A stretch of DNA of 64,000 bases from Paenirhizobium selenitireducens ATCC BAA-1503 (GCF_000518785.1 NZ_JAEG01000011.1:62001-126000), one strand, 5' to 3'; counted from the first letter of the stretch, positions 1 to 8,772 are shown. Notes: generated by a model from the letters alone, not told the origin. Translations and numbers: made by a program.

Positions 1-200
1 TCGTCAGCGAACTGCAGGTCCGGCTCATAGCCGGCATCCTTGAACAGCTTTTCCATGGTCTCGCCGTCCGAGATCCAGCGCGTCGACGTCTTGGTCGGCA
101 TCGAAATACCGACTACGCCCTTCGTTTCCGCAATTGCCTGCGACGCGAACACCGAAATGCCCAGCGCGACAGACGCAATAAGAGTGGTGATTTTCTTCAC
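1..200 (-). CDS. chvE: ChvE-type sugar-binding periplasmic protein (partial)
   Basis: Only the first 66 codons are present; the gene runs off the left edge. The GTG start at 198-200 follows a strong ribosome site (GGGAGGAATTCC). The product begins with a signal peptide of about 24 residues (MKKITTLIASVALG... to QAIA), then KGVVGISMPTKTSTRW and a DAGY-type segment, which resembles the mature N-terminus of ChvE, the periplasmic receptor for several monosaccharides that feeds an ABC importer. The divergent neighbour is a GbpR-like LysR regulator, the known partner of chvE in Agrobacterium, which supports the name. Another sugar-binding protein of the same family is possible because most of the protein is outside the window. 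Confidence 0.8.
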   Translation of the reverse strand, partial: MKKITTLIASVALGISVFASQAIAETKGVVGISMPTKTSTRWISDGETMEKLFKDAGYEPDLQFAD

Positions 201-371
201 GGAATTCCTCCCTTGGCTGATCGTGCGGTCCCAGCTCCTTCCGGCAACCGCACACTGCAAGAACCGGCGACTGCATGAGCCTCGCCTGATCCGAGGCGAG
301 TCTTAGCGCCTCGTATATACCGATCAAATGAAAAATTTGACTTTCTGCATACCGTGATTGATATGTGAAAC
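201..371. promoter_or_regulatory. Divergent chvE-gbpR control region
   Basis: This 171-base gap separates two divergent genes and must hold both promoters. On the chvE side, within its untranslated leader, CTCGCCT (281-287) and AGGCGAG (294-300) can form a 7-bp hairpin. An AT-rich stretch lies at about 312-345. A weak sigma70-like element, TTGACT with GATATG 17 bases later, lies just before the gbpR start. LysR proteins of the GbpR type usually bind such an intergenic region. No operator was identified with confidence. Confidence 0.45.
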
Positions 372-1313
372 ATGTCTGACATCCTCGCAAACCGCCTTCT
401 GCCGAAGCACTTCAGCCTGATCCGCGCCGTGGCCGAATACGGCCAGCTGAGCCTTGCCGCCAATGCACTGGCAATGACACAGCCCGCCGCGTCGCGCATG
501 CTGGCCGACATCGAGCGCCATGTCGACGCGCCGGTCTTCCTGCGCACACCGAAAGGCATGGAGCCGACGGCCATCGGCAGCGCGCTCGCGCGGCGGGCCG
601 AAAACCTGCTGGAGGAGATCCGCGAAGCGGCCCGCGAGGTGGAGGCGATCCGCCGCGGCCTGACGGGCACCGTGCGGGTCGGCGCCGTCACCGGCGGTGC
701 CGTCGGCTATGTCGTGCCGGCGATCCAGGCCCTGAAGGCGGAGACCGAGACGGTCGACATCCACGTCGATGTGGCGGCCAGCGGCTCGCTGATTGCCGAC
801 CTTCTGGCCGGACAGCTGGATTTCGTCCTCGGGCGCATTCCCGCAGGCGTCGATGCCCGGCAGTTCTCGATCACCGGCATGCTGAGCGAGGAGGTGGACC
901 TGCTCGTGCATCAGAGCCATCCGCTGGCCAATGCCGAGCGGTTGACCATGTCCGACCTCGTGCATTTCCCCTGGGTCATGCAGGCGCCGGGCGCGCCGAT
1001 GCGCCAGGCGCTGGAAGGCGTGTTCGTCGCTCAGGGCGCGCCGATCCCGTCCAACATCGTCAATACCACGTCACTGCTGGTGATGATCGCCATGCTCGCC
1101 GCGTCGAACGCGATTGCGCCGATGTCGCGCGAACTCTCGGAACTGCTGTGCCGGCACACGACGGGCTCGGGCGTCACGCGGCTTGATGTCCGCCAGGAGA
1201 TCTCGGTCGCCCCCTATCACCTGATCAGCCTTGCGGGGAAGCGGATGAGCCCGGTCGCCACGCGCATGCGTGATCTGGTGGCCCGCGAGTTCGACAGCCG
1301 CCGACGCGGCTGA
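372..1313 (+). CDS. gbpR: LysR-family regulator, GbpR-like
   Basis: The protein has 313 residues, the normal LysR length. The N-terminal winged helix-turn-helix (about residues 10-70) contains LSLAANALAMTQPAASRML, followed by the linker helix and a periplasmic-binding-protein-like effector domain (about 95-305). It is transcribed away from chvE across a 171-base gap. In Agrobacterium, GbpR controls chvE in response to galactose and related sugars, so a sugar-responsive role is inferred from family and position. The ATG at 372 has only weak ribosome-site character. A general LysR annotation is certain; the GbpR assignment rests mainly on the neighbour. Confidence 0.85.
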   Translation: MSDILANRLLPKHFSLIRAVAEYGQLSLAANALAMTQPAASRMLADIERHVDAPVFLRTPKGMEPTAIGSALARRAENLLEEIREAAREVEAIRRGLTGTVRVGAVTGGAVGYVVPAIQALKAETETVDIHVDVAASGSLIADLLAGQLDFVLGRIPAGVDARQFSITGMLSEEVDLLVHQSHPLANAERLTMSDLVHFPWVMQAPGAPMRQALEGVFVAQGAPIPSNIVNTTSLLVMIAMLAASNAIAPMSRELSELLCRHTTGSGVTRLDVRQEISVAPYHLISLAGKRMSPVATRMRDLVAREFDSRRRG

Positions 1314-1488
1314 GCGGACGGCAGGGCGTCGACCTCGGCTCACGCCGACCGGGATTGCGGCATCGGCCCTCTGCATCCGCGACAGGCGAGCCGGTCCATG
1401 CCGGCTCCGCGCGCCAGAGACTTGCAATTTCACCCTCTTGAGGCAGACTGTCATTCATCCGTCACGAAGGCGAGGTTTTGAAGCATTG

Positions 1489-1887
1489 ATGAGCGATCAA
1501 TCGGATACGGGGCCCGAGGAGTTCGGAAGCCAGGAGCCGAGCCCTGCATCCGTCGTCGATATCCGCGAATATCGCCAGGCCCGCGATCCTCTGCCCGTCA
1601 CCTTCCATCGCCGCGAACTGGACGCAATATTGTGGATCTACGGCCGCATGGTCGGCGAAGGCGCATGGCGCGACTATGCGATCGACCACCTCAAGGACAG
1701 GGCTGTGTTTTCCGTATTCAAGCGCTCGGGCGAATTTCCGCTCTACCGGATCGAGAAGAATCCGAAGCTCGCCGGCAAGCAGGGCGCCTTCTCCGTCATC
1801 GGCGCGGATGGCCGCATCCTGAAGCGCGGCCACGAGCTGAAGCAGGTGCTGAAGGTGTTCGACAAGTCGCTGAAGCTCGTCGAATAG
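1489..1887 (+). CDS. DUF2794 family protein
   Basis: A 132-residue soluble protein. An acidic, variable first 25 residues precede a compact conserved part (about 30-130) with the motifs FHRRELDAILWIYGRMV and FSVFKRSGEFPLYRIEKNP. This pattern matches DUF2794, a small alphaproteobacterial family without an assigned function. The reading frame is open further upstream to 1270, but that would overlap gbpR; ATG 1489 is preceded by GGCGAGG and is the better start. No signal peptide or membrane segment is visible. Neighbours give no clue: it lies between gbpR and a convergent acetyltransferase. Confidence 0.8.
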   Translation: MSDQSDTGPEEFGSQEPSPASVVDIREYRQARDPLPVTFHRRELDAILWIYGRMVGEGAWRDYAIDHLKDRAVFSVFKRSGEFPLYRIEKNPKLAGKQGAFSVIGADGRILKRGHELKQVLKVFDKSLKLVE

Positions 1888-1890
1888 AAC

Positions 1891-2448
1891 TTATCCGGCA
1901 AAGAGCGTTCCGGGATAATGCGACGGATCGGGGTCGGAGGTGTCCCCCTCGCCCAACGCGATCTGCATGAACACCGTATCGAGCCACTGGCCGAGCTTGA
2001 ACCCCGTGCCGTTGAAGGTACCGACCATGCGGAAACCGCAGGAGCGGTGAACGGCAATGGAGGCGAGGCTCGCTCCGCCGATGACGGCGACCATCTGCCG
2101 GAATCCGAGATCGGTCGCGCGCCGCACAAGCTCCTCGAGCAGGAGGCGACCGATCCCCCTGCCCTGCGCCTGAGGCGCCAGATAGATCGAATCCTCCACC
2201 AGCCAGCGATAGGCCGGGCGCGTGCGGAAGGCCGAGGCGTAGGCATAGCCGAGCACCTCGCCCGACCGATCCACAGCGACGATATAGGGATAGCCCTGGC
2301 GGGTGATCGCTTCGAAGCGAGACGTCATCTCGTTTTCATCGGGGGCCACCAGCTCGTAGCTCGCAGTGCCCGTCATGACCGCATCGGCGTAGATGCCGGT
2401 GATCGCGGCGATGTCGGCCGCACTGGCGTTTCTGAGCGTCACTGTCAT
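1891..2448 (-). CDS. GNAT N-acetyltransferase, phosphinothricin-acetyltransferase-like
   Basis: 185 residues covering one GNAT domain. The acetyl-CoA loop QAQGRGIGRLLLEEL (about residues 93-107) fits the Q/R-x-x-G-x-G/A signature, and the N-terminal VTLRNASAADIAAITGIYADAV and the later VGTFNGTGFKLGQW-type ending resemble the PAT/BAR and methionine sulfoximine acetyltransferase group. Likely activity is transfer of acetyl from acetyl-CoA to the amine of an amino-acid-like compound; the substrate cannot be told. The frame extends upstream, but ATG 2448 begins the conserved domain. It converges with the DUF2794 gene with a 3-base gap. Confidence 0.85.
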   Translation of the reverse strand: MTVTLRNASAADIAAITGIYADAVMTGTASYELVAPDENEMTSRFEAITRQGYPYIVAVDRSGEVLGYAYASAFRTRPAYRWLVEDSIYLAPQAQGRGIGRLLLEELVRRATDLGFRQMVAVIGGASLASIAVHRSCGFRMVGTFNGTGFKLGQWLDTVFMQIALGEGDTSDPDPSHYPGTLFAG

Positions 2449-2534
2449 GGAAGTCACCGGGAGGCTTGGGCAAGGATGACGCAGTGTTCCATAGCGCCAT
2501 CGGCCTTTCAAGCGCGCCCGCCCCGCCTCAAAAC

Positions 2535-2566
2535 GAAAAAAGCCCGGCGCGTCGGCGCCGGGCTTC
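2535..2566 (-). terminator. Rho-independent terminator of the MHS transporter gene
   Basis: A perfect 10-bp stem AGCCCGGCGC / GCGCCGGGCT (2541-2550 and 2555-2564) with a GTCG loop. On the minus strand it is followed by six T (from 2541-2536). It lies about 40 bases after the transporter stop codon. Confidence 0.9.
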
Positions 2567-2606
2567 CCCGGGAGCAGAACTCCCGGAATTCAGGACATCG
2601 TCAGCC

Positions 2607-4484
2607 TCAGGCGTTGATGTCGTTGTCCTTGGTTTCCTTCAGGAAGATCATGCCGATGACGAAGGTCGCGCCAGCGATGATGACCGGGTACCAGAGGCCG
2701 TAATAGATATCACCCTTGGCGGCGCTCATGGCGAAGGCCGTTGCCGGGAGAAGACCGCCGAACCAGCCGTTACCGATATGGTAGGGCAGCGACATGCCGG
2801 TATAGCGGATGCGGGTCGGGAACATCTCGACGAGCATCGCGGCGATCGGGCCGTAAACCATGGTGACGTAAATCATCAGCACGGTCAGGACGGCGATGAC
2901 GCCGGTCCAGCTGACCTTGGCCGGGTCGGCGACCATCTTGAACGCACCGCCGTTGGCGATGGTGTAGACGGCCATTTCAGGAGCAGCGGCGGCTTCTTCG
3001 GCCGTCAGAAGCTTTTCCTTGACCAGGCCGGCGGTCGGAACGGTGGCCTTTTCGCCTGCACGGATGGCAGCGGCGTCGAGAGCGAGTTCCGGGTTGCCGG
3101 CGACGAAGGCATCAAGCTTCGAATCCGGAACCTTGGCGGCAGCGCGAACCAGCGGGTAGCCGTTGGTCTGCAGGGCGAGGTTCATGCCCTTCTGCATCTT
3201 GGCATCCAGAGCCTTGGCCTGGTCTGCGGCCTTGGCTGCGTCATAGCTCTCGATGGTGGCTTCACCGATCTTGATCGTGGCGACCGAACCGGCCGGGCCG
3301 GCAACGACATCGTACGGAACCGAATTCTTGGTCAGCGTCGAGGTCGCAATATCGCACGAGGTGGTGAACTTCGCAGTACCCGTCGGGTTGAACTGGAAGG
3401 TGCAGTCTGCCGGATCGGCGGTGACCGTTGCACGGATGCTTTCCTGCGCCGCGAACAGGGCAGGGTTACCGAACTGGGTCATGGCCTTGAAGAGCGGGAA
3501 ATAGGTGAGAACTGCGAGAAGCAGGCCGGCCATGATGATCGGCTTGCGGCCGATCTTGTCGGACAGCCAGCCGAACACGACGAAGAACAGGGTGCCGATG
3601 GCGAGCGCGATGGCAACCATGATGTTGGCGGCCTGCGGGTCGACCTTGAGCACGTTCTGAAGGAAGAACAGCGCATAGAACTGGCCGGAGTACCAGACCA
3701 CGGCCTGACCGGCGACGGCACCGAGCAGGGCGAGGATGGCGACCTTGGCGTTCTTCCACTGACCGAAGGCTTCGGAGATCGGCGCCTTCGAACGGGTGCC
3801 TTCTTCCTTCATCTTCGTGAAGGCCGGGGATTCGTTCATCTTCAGGCGAATCCAGACCGAAACGGCGAGGAGCAGCGCGGAGAGAAGGAACGGGATGCGC
3901 CAGCCCCAGTCGGCGAAGGCTTCCTTGCCCATGGCTGTCTGGATGCCCAGAATGATCAGCAGCGAGAGGAAGAGGCCGAGGGTTGCGGTGGTCTGGATCC
4001 ACGACGTGTAGAAACCACGACGGCCATGCGGCGCATGTTCCGCAACGTGGGTTGCAGCACCGCCATATTCACCGCCGAGTGCCAGGCCCTGCAGCATGCG
4101 CAGCCCGATCAGGATGATCGGAGCGGCGATGCCGATGGTGGCCGAGCCGGGCAGCAGGCCGACCAGGAAGGTCGAGGCGCCCATGATCAGGATTGTGACA
4201 AGGAAGGTATACTTGCGGCCGACCATGTCGCCGAGACGGCCGAAGACCAGCGCGCCGAACGGACGGACGAGGAAGCCCGCGGCAAAGGCGAGCAGGGTGA
4301 AGATGTTCCGGGTCGCTTCCGGATACTGCGAGAAGAAGGTCGCGCCAATGTAGATGGCCAGCGAACCGTAAAGATAGAAGTCGTACCACTCGAAAATCGT
4401 ACCGAGAGACGACGCAAAGATGACCTTGCGCTCTTCGGCTGTCATGCCACGAGGCGAGCCGCTAGCGGCTGCGACATTTGCCAT
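2607..4484 (-). CDS. MFS transporter, MHS (ProP/ShiA-like) family with a soluble insertion
   Basis: 625 residues, about 150-190 longer than typical MHS porters (430-500). TM1-6 occupy about 25-215 with the signatures FEWYDFYLYG, GRLGDMVGRK and RMLQGLALGGEYGG; TM7-9 lie at about 247-333 with GWLSDKIGRKP; TM10-12 lie at about 525-615 with EMFPTRIRYTG. These are the MHS metabolite:H+ symporter hallmarks (ProP, KgtP and ShiA relatives). Between TM9 and TM10, in the loop expected to face the periplasm, is an inserted segment of about 190 residues (335-525), rich in Ala/Lys/Asp with two cysteines (C361, C377). Substrate unknown, probably a dicarboxylate, osmolyte or aromatic acid. The ATG at 4484 has GGAGGA upstream, and a terminator follows the gene. 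Confidence 0.9.
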   Translation of the reverse strand: MANVAAASGSPRGMTAEERKVIFASSLGTIFEWYDFYLYGSLAIYIGATFFSQYPEATRNIFTLLAFAAGFLVRPFGALVFGRLGDMVGRKYTFLVTILIMGASTFLVGLLPGSATIGIAAPIILIGLRMLQGLALGGEYGGAATHVAEHAPHGRRGFYTSWIQTTATLGLFLSLLIILGIQTAMGKEAFADWGWRIPFLLSALLLAVSVWIRLKMNESPAFTKMKEEGTRSKAPISEAFGQWKNAKVAILALLGAVAGQAVVWYSGQFYALFFLQNVLKVDPQAANIMVAIALAIGTLFFVVFGWLSDKIGRKPIIMAGLLLAVLTYFPLFKAMTQFGNPALFAAQESIRATVTADPADCTFQFNPTGTAKFTTSCDIATSTLTKNSVPYDVVAGPAGSVATIKIGEATIESYDAAKAADQAKALDAKMQKGMNLALQTNGYPLVRAAAKVPDSKLDAFVAGNPELALDAAAIRAGEKATVPTAGLVKEKLLTAEEAAAAPEMAVYTIANGGAFKMVADPAKVSWTGVIAVLTVLMIYVTMVYGPIAAMLVEMFPTRIRYTGMSLPYHIGNGWFGGLLPATAFAMSAAKGDIYYGLWYPVIIAGATFVIGMIFLKETKDNDINA

Positions 4485-5070
4485 TGTTATTCCTCCACAA
4501 GATTACGTTCCCCGCCGACCGCCGACCCACCACTCCTCCGGGTCGCTATGTCGCGGTTACGGGTTGTTTACAAACTGGCAGAAAACGGGAGAAATCAAGA
4601 GAGATGCTTTGGGCTTATGACTTAAGTCTAAGACGTCCGTTCGATCCGGTCGCATTTGCGCTAGCGCGGCCCCGTCTCAGGTCAATTTGCGGCATGAGAT
4701 CCTCATGACGCCAGATCGGGTGCCGAATGGCGCGCTGCAGGGTGGGGGTTGGCGCCTGAGGCTTCAGCATAGCGCGGACCGCGCTTTTGCTTGACTCTCG
4801 GCCAAAACCTTTTAATAGCTCGGCGCGAATAGGGATTCGCTCATGTATTCTTTCTGCTCGCACAATGCAGACAGATCGAACCTGGCGCACGGCGCCGGGA
4901 TGGACATGCGTTTTTCCGTTTCATTCACGACCAAGGCCAAAACGACGACCAAAACCGTCTGACGTCTCTGGCCCCCGCTCTCTCCCCGGCACGGCCGGGG
5001 ACAAGGAAGGCGCGCTTGAAGCGCGGCTCCCCCCTCACCATCCGAGGAGAGACAGAAAGAGAGCATATAA
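4485..5070. other. Long intergenic region between the MHS transporter and asd
   Basis: 586 bases without a convincing gene. It must carry the leftward transporter promoter and the rightward asd promoter. A sigma70-like element TTGACT (4791-4796), 16-base spacer, TAATAG (4813-4818) faces asd and would give a leader of about 245 bases. In that leader CCCCGGC / GCCGGGG (4984-5000) forms a short hairpin about 70 bases before the start codon. GACTTAAGTC at 4619-4628 is a perfect 10-bp palindrome. Short reading frames on both strands lack ribosome sites and recognisable sequence. Confidence 0.5.
4791..4818 (+). promoter_or_regulatory. Candidate sigma70 promoter for asd
   Basis: TTGACT at 4791-4796 and TAATAG at 4813-4818 with a 16-base spacer. 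It is the best match in the 586-base gap but is about 250 bases before the start codon, so it remains a candidate. Confidence 0.35.
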
Positions 5071-6105
5071 ATGGGTTTCAAGATCGCTATCGTAGGCGCC
5101 ACCGGCAATGTCGGGCGCGAAATGCTCAATATCCTTTCCGAGCGCGGCTTTCCGGCCGACGAAGTGGTGGCGCTCGCCTCCGCACGCTCCCAGGGCACGG
5201 AAGTCTCCTTCGGCGACAAGGTGCTGAAGGTTCAGAACCTCGAGAACTACGACTTCACCGGCACCGACATCTGCCTGATGTCCGCCGGCGGCACGATCTC
5301 GCAGAAGTGGTCGCCGAAGATCGGCGCCCAGGGTTGCGTCGTGATCGACAACTCCTCGGCCTGGCGCTACGACGCCGACGTTCCGCTGATCGTTCCGGAA
5401 GTGAACCCGGACGCGATCGTGGATTTCAGGAAGCGCAACATCATCGCCAACCCGAATTGCTCGACCGCCCAGCTCGTCGTCGCTCTGAAGCCGCTGCATG
5501 ACTTCGCCAAGATCAAGCGCATCGTCGTGTCGACCTACCAGTCGGTGTCCGGCGCCGGCAAGGAAGGCATGGACGAGCTGTTCACCCAGACCCGCGCCGT
5601 CTTCGTCGCCGATCCGATCGAAGCGAAGAAGTTCACCAAGCGCATCGCCTTCAACGTCATTCCGCACATCGATGCGTTCATGGAAGACGGCTACACGAAG
5701 GAAGAGTGGAAGGTTCTCGCCGAGACCAAGAAGATGCTCGACCCGAAGATCAAGGTGACCTGCACAGCGGTGCGCGTGCCGGTCTTCATCGGCCACTCGG
5801 AATCGGTCAACATCGAATTCGAAAACGAGATCACCGCCGACCAGGCGCGGGACATCCTGCGCGAAGCCCCGGGTTGCCTGGTCATCGACAAGCATGAGAA
5901 CGGCGGCTACATCACCCCGCTCGAATGCGCCGGCGAGGACGCCACCTTCATTTCGCGCATCCGCGAGGACGCGACGGTCGAGAACGGCCTGAACATGTGG
6001 ATCGTCTCCGACAACCTGCGCAAGGGCGCGGCTCTCAATGCCGTGCAGATTGCCGAACTGCTGATCAACCGCGGCCTGATCAAGCCGAAGAAGGCTGCTG
6101 CCTGA
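5071..6105 (+). CDS. asd: Aspartate-semialdehyde dehydrogenase
   Basis: Reduces L-aspartyl-4-phosphate to L-aspartate 4-semialdehyde with NADPH, the branch point to lysine/diaminopimelate, threonine and methionine; cytoplasmic. 344 residues. The N-terminal nucleotide-binding motif is GATGNVG (9-15), and the catalytic cysteine is C130 in NPNCSTAQ; STYQSVSGAGKEGMDEL follows in the dimerisation/catalytic domain. ATG 5071 gives the expected N-terminus MGFKIAIVGA. It is apparently monocistronic with a long leader and a strong hairpin after the stop. Confidence 0.97.
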   Translation: MGFKIAIVGATGNVGREMLNILSERGFPADEVVALASARSQGTEVSFGDKVLKVQNLENYDFTGTDICLMSAGGTISQKWSPKIGAQGCVVIDNSSAWRYDADVPLIVPEVNPDAIVDFRKRNIIANPNCSTAQLVVALKPLHDFAKIKRIVVSTYQSVSGAGKEGMDELFTQTRAVFVADPIEAKKFTKRIAFNVIPHIDAFMEDGYTKEEWKVLAETKKMLDPKIKVTCTAVRVPVFIGHSESVNIEFENEITADQARDILREAPGCLVIDKHENGGYITPLECAGEDATFISRIREDATVENGLNMWIVSDNLRKGAALNAVQIAELLINRGLIKPKKAAA

Positions 6106-6114
6106 TCCGAAATA

Positions 6115-6147
6115 CCGGCCCCTCGGTCCAACCGGGCCAGGGGCCGG
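6115..6147 (+). terminator. Hairpin after asd, probable terminator
   Basis: CCGGCCCCT (6115-6123) pairs with AGGGGCCGG (6139-6147), and an inner short pairing is possible. It begins 10 bases after the asd stop. The following sequence is only moderately T-rich (to CGCTTTT), so termination could be Rho-assisted. Confidence 0.5.
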
Positions 6148-6276
6148 ACAAATCTCCGCTTTTCGTGATCACCAAGAGAGCGAAAGCAACGCCGAAACAG
6201 CTTCACACCGCGTGACAGAATCAGCGCTCGCTGGCATGTTGCGGTCAAAGTCCAAATCTCAGAATACGAGGCATAG

Positions 6277-7098
6277 ATGCGACTGAACAAGTTCCTGTCG
6301 GCAGCGCTTCTCACGGCGGCCGTGTTTTCAACCGTCACGGGCGTGGCCGCTGCGGCTCAATGCGGCAAGACTTCGGCCGGATTCGACGCCTGGAAGCAGG
6401 AGTTCAAGTCGGAAGCAAGCGCAAGGGGCATCAGCCCCAAGCTCCTCGACAAGGTCTTCGCCGGCGTCAACTACAACAATGCGACGATCCGCGCCGACCG
6501 CGGCCAGAAAAGCTTCAAGCTGTCCTTCGATCAATTCATGCAGAAACGCGGCGGCGCGGCGATCATCTCGCGCGGCAAGGGCATGAAGAAGAACAATGCC
6601 TCGCTGTTCGCCAGGATCGAGCAGCGCTACGGCGTGCCGGCCGGCCCGCTGATCGCGATCTGGGGCATGGAAACCGGCTTCGGCTCCTACATGGGCAACG
6701 AGCACATCCTCTCGGCGGTAGCGACGCTCGCCTATGATTGCCGGCGCACGGAATATTTCACCGACCAGTTCTATGCCGCGCTCCAGCTCGCCGGAAGCGG
6801 TACCCTGGCAATGACGGCACGGGGCGCGGCCCATGGAGAAATCGGCCAGACGCAGTTCCTTCCGCGCAGCGTCGTGAAGTTCGGTGTTGACGGCGATGGC
6901 GACGGCAGGATCGACCTCGTCCGGTCGCGCGCCGATGCGCTGGCCTCGACCGCCAACTTCCTGCGCGGGAACGGCTGGCAGGCCGGTGGCGGTTATCAGC
7001 CCGGGCAGGCCAACTACGGCGCCTTGCAGCAGTGGAATGCGGCCACCGTCTACCAGCAGGCGATCGCCCACATTGGCGCCAGGATCGACGGCGAATAG
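6277..7098 (+). CDS. Lytic murein transglycosylase, MltB-like
   Basis: 273 residues. A signal peptide of about 26 residues (ending VAAAAQ) targets it to the periplasm. The SLT/MltB-type domain contains the catalytic glutamate E132 in IWGMETGFGSY and the later GAAHGEIGQTQFLPRS segment, as in family 3 lytic transglycosylases, which cleave MurNAc-GlcNAc bonds of peptidoglycan to 1,6-anhydroMurNAc ends. Residues 205-214 (DGDGDGRIDL) look like a calcium-binding EF-hand loop, as seen in Slt35/MltB. No lipobox cysteine sits at the signal-peptide junction, so it is probably soluble periplasmic. ATG 6277 has GAGG five bases upstream. Confidence 0.93.
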   Translation: MRLNKFLSAALLTAAVFSTVTGVAAAAQCGKTSAGFDAWKQEFKSEASARGISPKLLDKVFAGVNYNNATIRADRGQKSFKLSFDQFMQKRGGAAIISRGKGMKKNNASLFARIEQRYGVPAGPLIAIWGMETGFGSYMGNEHILSAVATLAYDCRRTEYFTDQFYAALQLAGSGTLAMTARGAAHGEIGQTQFLPRSVVKFGVDGDGDGRIDLVRSRADALASTANFLRGNGWQAGGGYQPGQANYGALQQWNAATVYQQAIAHIGARIDGE

Positions 7099-7120
7099 GC
7101 AAGACAGGGGGGCAGGCTGC

Positions 7121-8713
7121 TCAGGCCTGCCTCATGGCCCGTCTTTCTACCGTCAGCACATCGCTTTCGCCGTCGAGCGCAACACGGTTGCGGCCGGCGA
7201 ATTTGGCCGTGTAGAGCGCGAGATCCGCTCGCCTGATCAGCTCGGGTACAAGGTGCGTGCCGATCGGCGCCTCGCCGCTGGCGCAACCGAAGCTCGCCGT
7301 CACCCGCAGCACCGTTCCATCGTCCAGTTCGAATTCCGTGCTTTCGATCGCCTGCCGCACCCGCTCGGCGACCTCCGCAGCAGCCTCCAGATGACACTCC
7401 GGCAGCAGCGCGAGAAATTCCTCGCCGCCGTGACGCGCCAGCAGATCGTCCGACCGGAACATGGACTGGGCGATCTCGCCGATGCGTTGAAGCACGACAT
7501 CGCCGGCCTGGTGGCCATAGATGTCGTTGACCTGCTTGAAGCGGTCGAGGTCAAAGATGACGACCGAGACGGCCTGCATGCTCCTCCCCTCCAGGAGAAT
7601 CCGCGCCATGCCGTCGAAGCCCCGGCGATTGTGCAGGCCGGTCAGGTGATCGGTCTGCGCCGCATTGCGCAGTTCCTCGACCAACAGCTCGCGCTCGCGC
7701 AGCAAGCGGGACGCCAGTGCGACACCCTTGATCGCCAACACGATCACCAGCCCGAGCAGCAGCGACAGAACGCCGATGGCGCCGACGAGAACCAGAAGCT
7801 GGCGCCGCGCCTCAGCGGCGAGCGTATCGCCGGACTGGCGGATCTCGCCGATCATCTGGGCAATGCCCCGTTGCCAGAAGGCGACCCTGGCCTGGTTTTC
7901 CCGCGTCCAGCGCTGTAGCAGCGGGCGCGACGGTTCTGCGGTGCCGGCCAGAATTTCTCGGGTGGTCTGCTGTAGCCACTGCCCGGACGACGTCTCTTCG
8001 AAATCGAGCATTTGTTTCAGGCTGGCACTGGAGAGATGCACGACGAGCTGATGCAGCGATTCTTGCTTCATCGCCGCCGCCCTGACGAATGTGTCCAGAT
8101 CACCGGCCGACAGGGTGCGACCGCGCAGGTACTCGGTCCCGTAAAAGCCGGCCACCAGGCCCGACTCGTTTGCCTTGAGCAGACTGACGAACAGGTGAAG
8201 CTTGAGGGACAGCACCGGATCGGCAATTTCGAAGCGAAGAACATCGACGAGATCGACGTTGATATCGGATGCCGGCTTGTATCGGCCGATGATCTCTTCG
8301 GTCACCGCGTTGCCGTAGTCCACCCGGATGCGGTAACGGCGGATCCCGTCGACCGCGATACGCAGTCTTTCGCCATAGGACCGGAGCACCGACCGCTTGT
8401 CGTCGAATTCCTCCAATTCGGTCATCAGCCGGGCAAGATCCCGGTCGACGGCATTTCGAGCCTGACGCAGGCGGTCAGGGCGCGCGTCACCCGGTTCGGA
8501 CAGGTGGCGGATGGTTTCATGGGCCTCCGTCGGGATGGTCGAGGAGCCAAGCCGGCCAGCATCGGAGGTGACATAGGCATAATTCTTGTCCGCCTCGAGG
8601 ATCCGCAATCTCGCGAGAGCGCCGTTGATCAGCAGGACAGCCTCGGCTCCCATGACTAGGCCCGGCAGAAGGAGGGCCGCCATGACGACCTTTTTCGTAG
8701 CTTTCAGTTCCAT
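7121..8713 (-). CDS. Diguanylate cyclase with N-terminal NIT-like sensor
   Basis: 530 residues from ATG 8713 (preceded by GGTGGG); the frame is open up to 8794 but the upstream part does not look like a protein start. A membrane segment near residues 8-30, a helical extracytoplasmic region of about 280 residues, a second membrane segment near 313-337, then a GGDEF domain. The active-site motif is GGEEF (about 429-433), and the product-inhibition site RSDD lies five residues before it, so c-di-GMP synthesis with feedback control is expected. The sensor part (KANESGLVAGFYGTEYLRGR and AAAMKQESLHQL) resembles nitrate/nitrite-sensing NIT domains; that is an inference from pattern. Confidence 0.88.
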   Translation of the reverse strand: MELKATKKVVMAALLLPGLVMGAEAVLLINGALARLRILEADKNYAYVTSDAGRLGSSTIPTEAHETIRHLSEPGDARPDRLRQARNAVDRDLARLMTELEEFDDKRSVLRSYGERLRIAVDGIRRYRIRVDYGNAVTEEIIGRYKPASDINVDLVDVLRFEIADPVLSLKLHLFVSLLKANESGLVAGFYGTEYLRGRTLSAGDLDTFVRAAAMKQESLHQLVVHLSSASLKQMLDFEETSSGQWLQQTTREILAGTAEPSRPLLQRWTRENQARVAFWQRGIAQMIGEIRQSGDTLAAEARRQLLVLVGAIGVLSLLLGLVIVLAIKGVALASRLLRERELLVEELRNAAQTDHLTGLHNRRGFDGMARILLEGRSMQAVSVVIFDLDRFKQVNDIYGHQAGDVVLQRIGEIAQSMFRSDDLLARHGGEEFLALLPECHLEAAAEVAERVRQAIESTEFELDDGTVLRVTASFGCASGEAPIGTHLVPELIRRADLALYTAKFAGRNRVALDGESDVLTVERRAMRQA

Positions 8714-8772
8714 CCACCCACCTGCATGCTGTCCCATCGACCCCAGGGGCCGCTCGAAACCATGGGCGCATG

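Noticed and set aside
2466..4625. 719-codon open frame on the plus strand opposite the MHS transporter gene
   Set aside because: Product is Gly/Arg/Asp/Glu-rich without domains; arises from codon bias on the other strand of a clear transporter.
4615..4890. 91-codon minus-strand frame in the asd upstream gap
   Set aside because: No ribosome site, composition like random GC-rich DNA.
4785..5070. Riboswitch before asd
   Set aside because: No consensus of a known riboswitch recognised by eye; only small hairpins.
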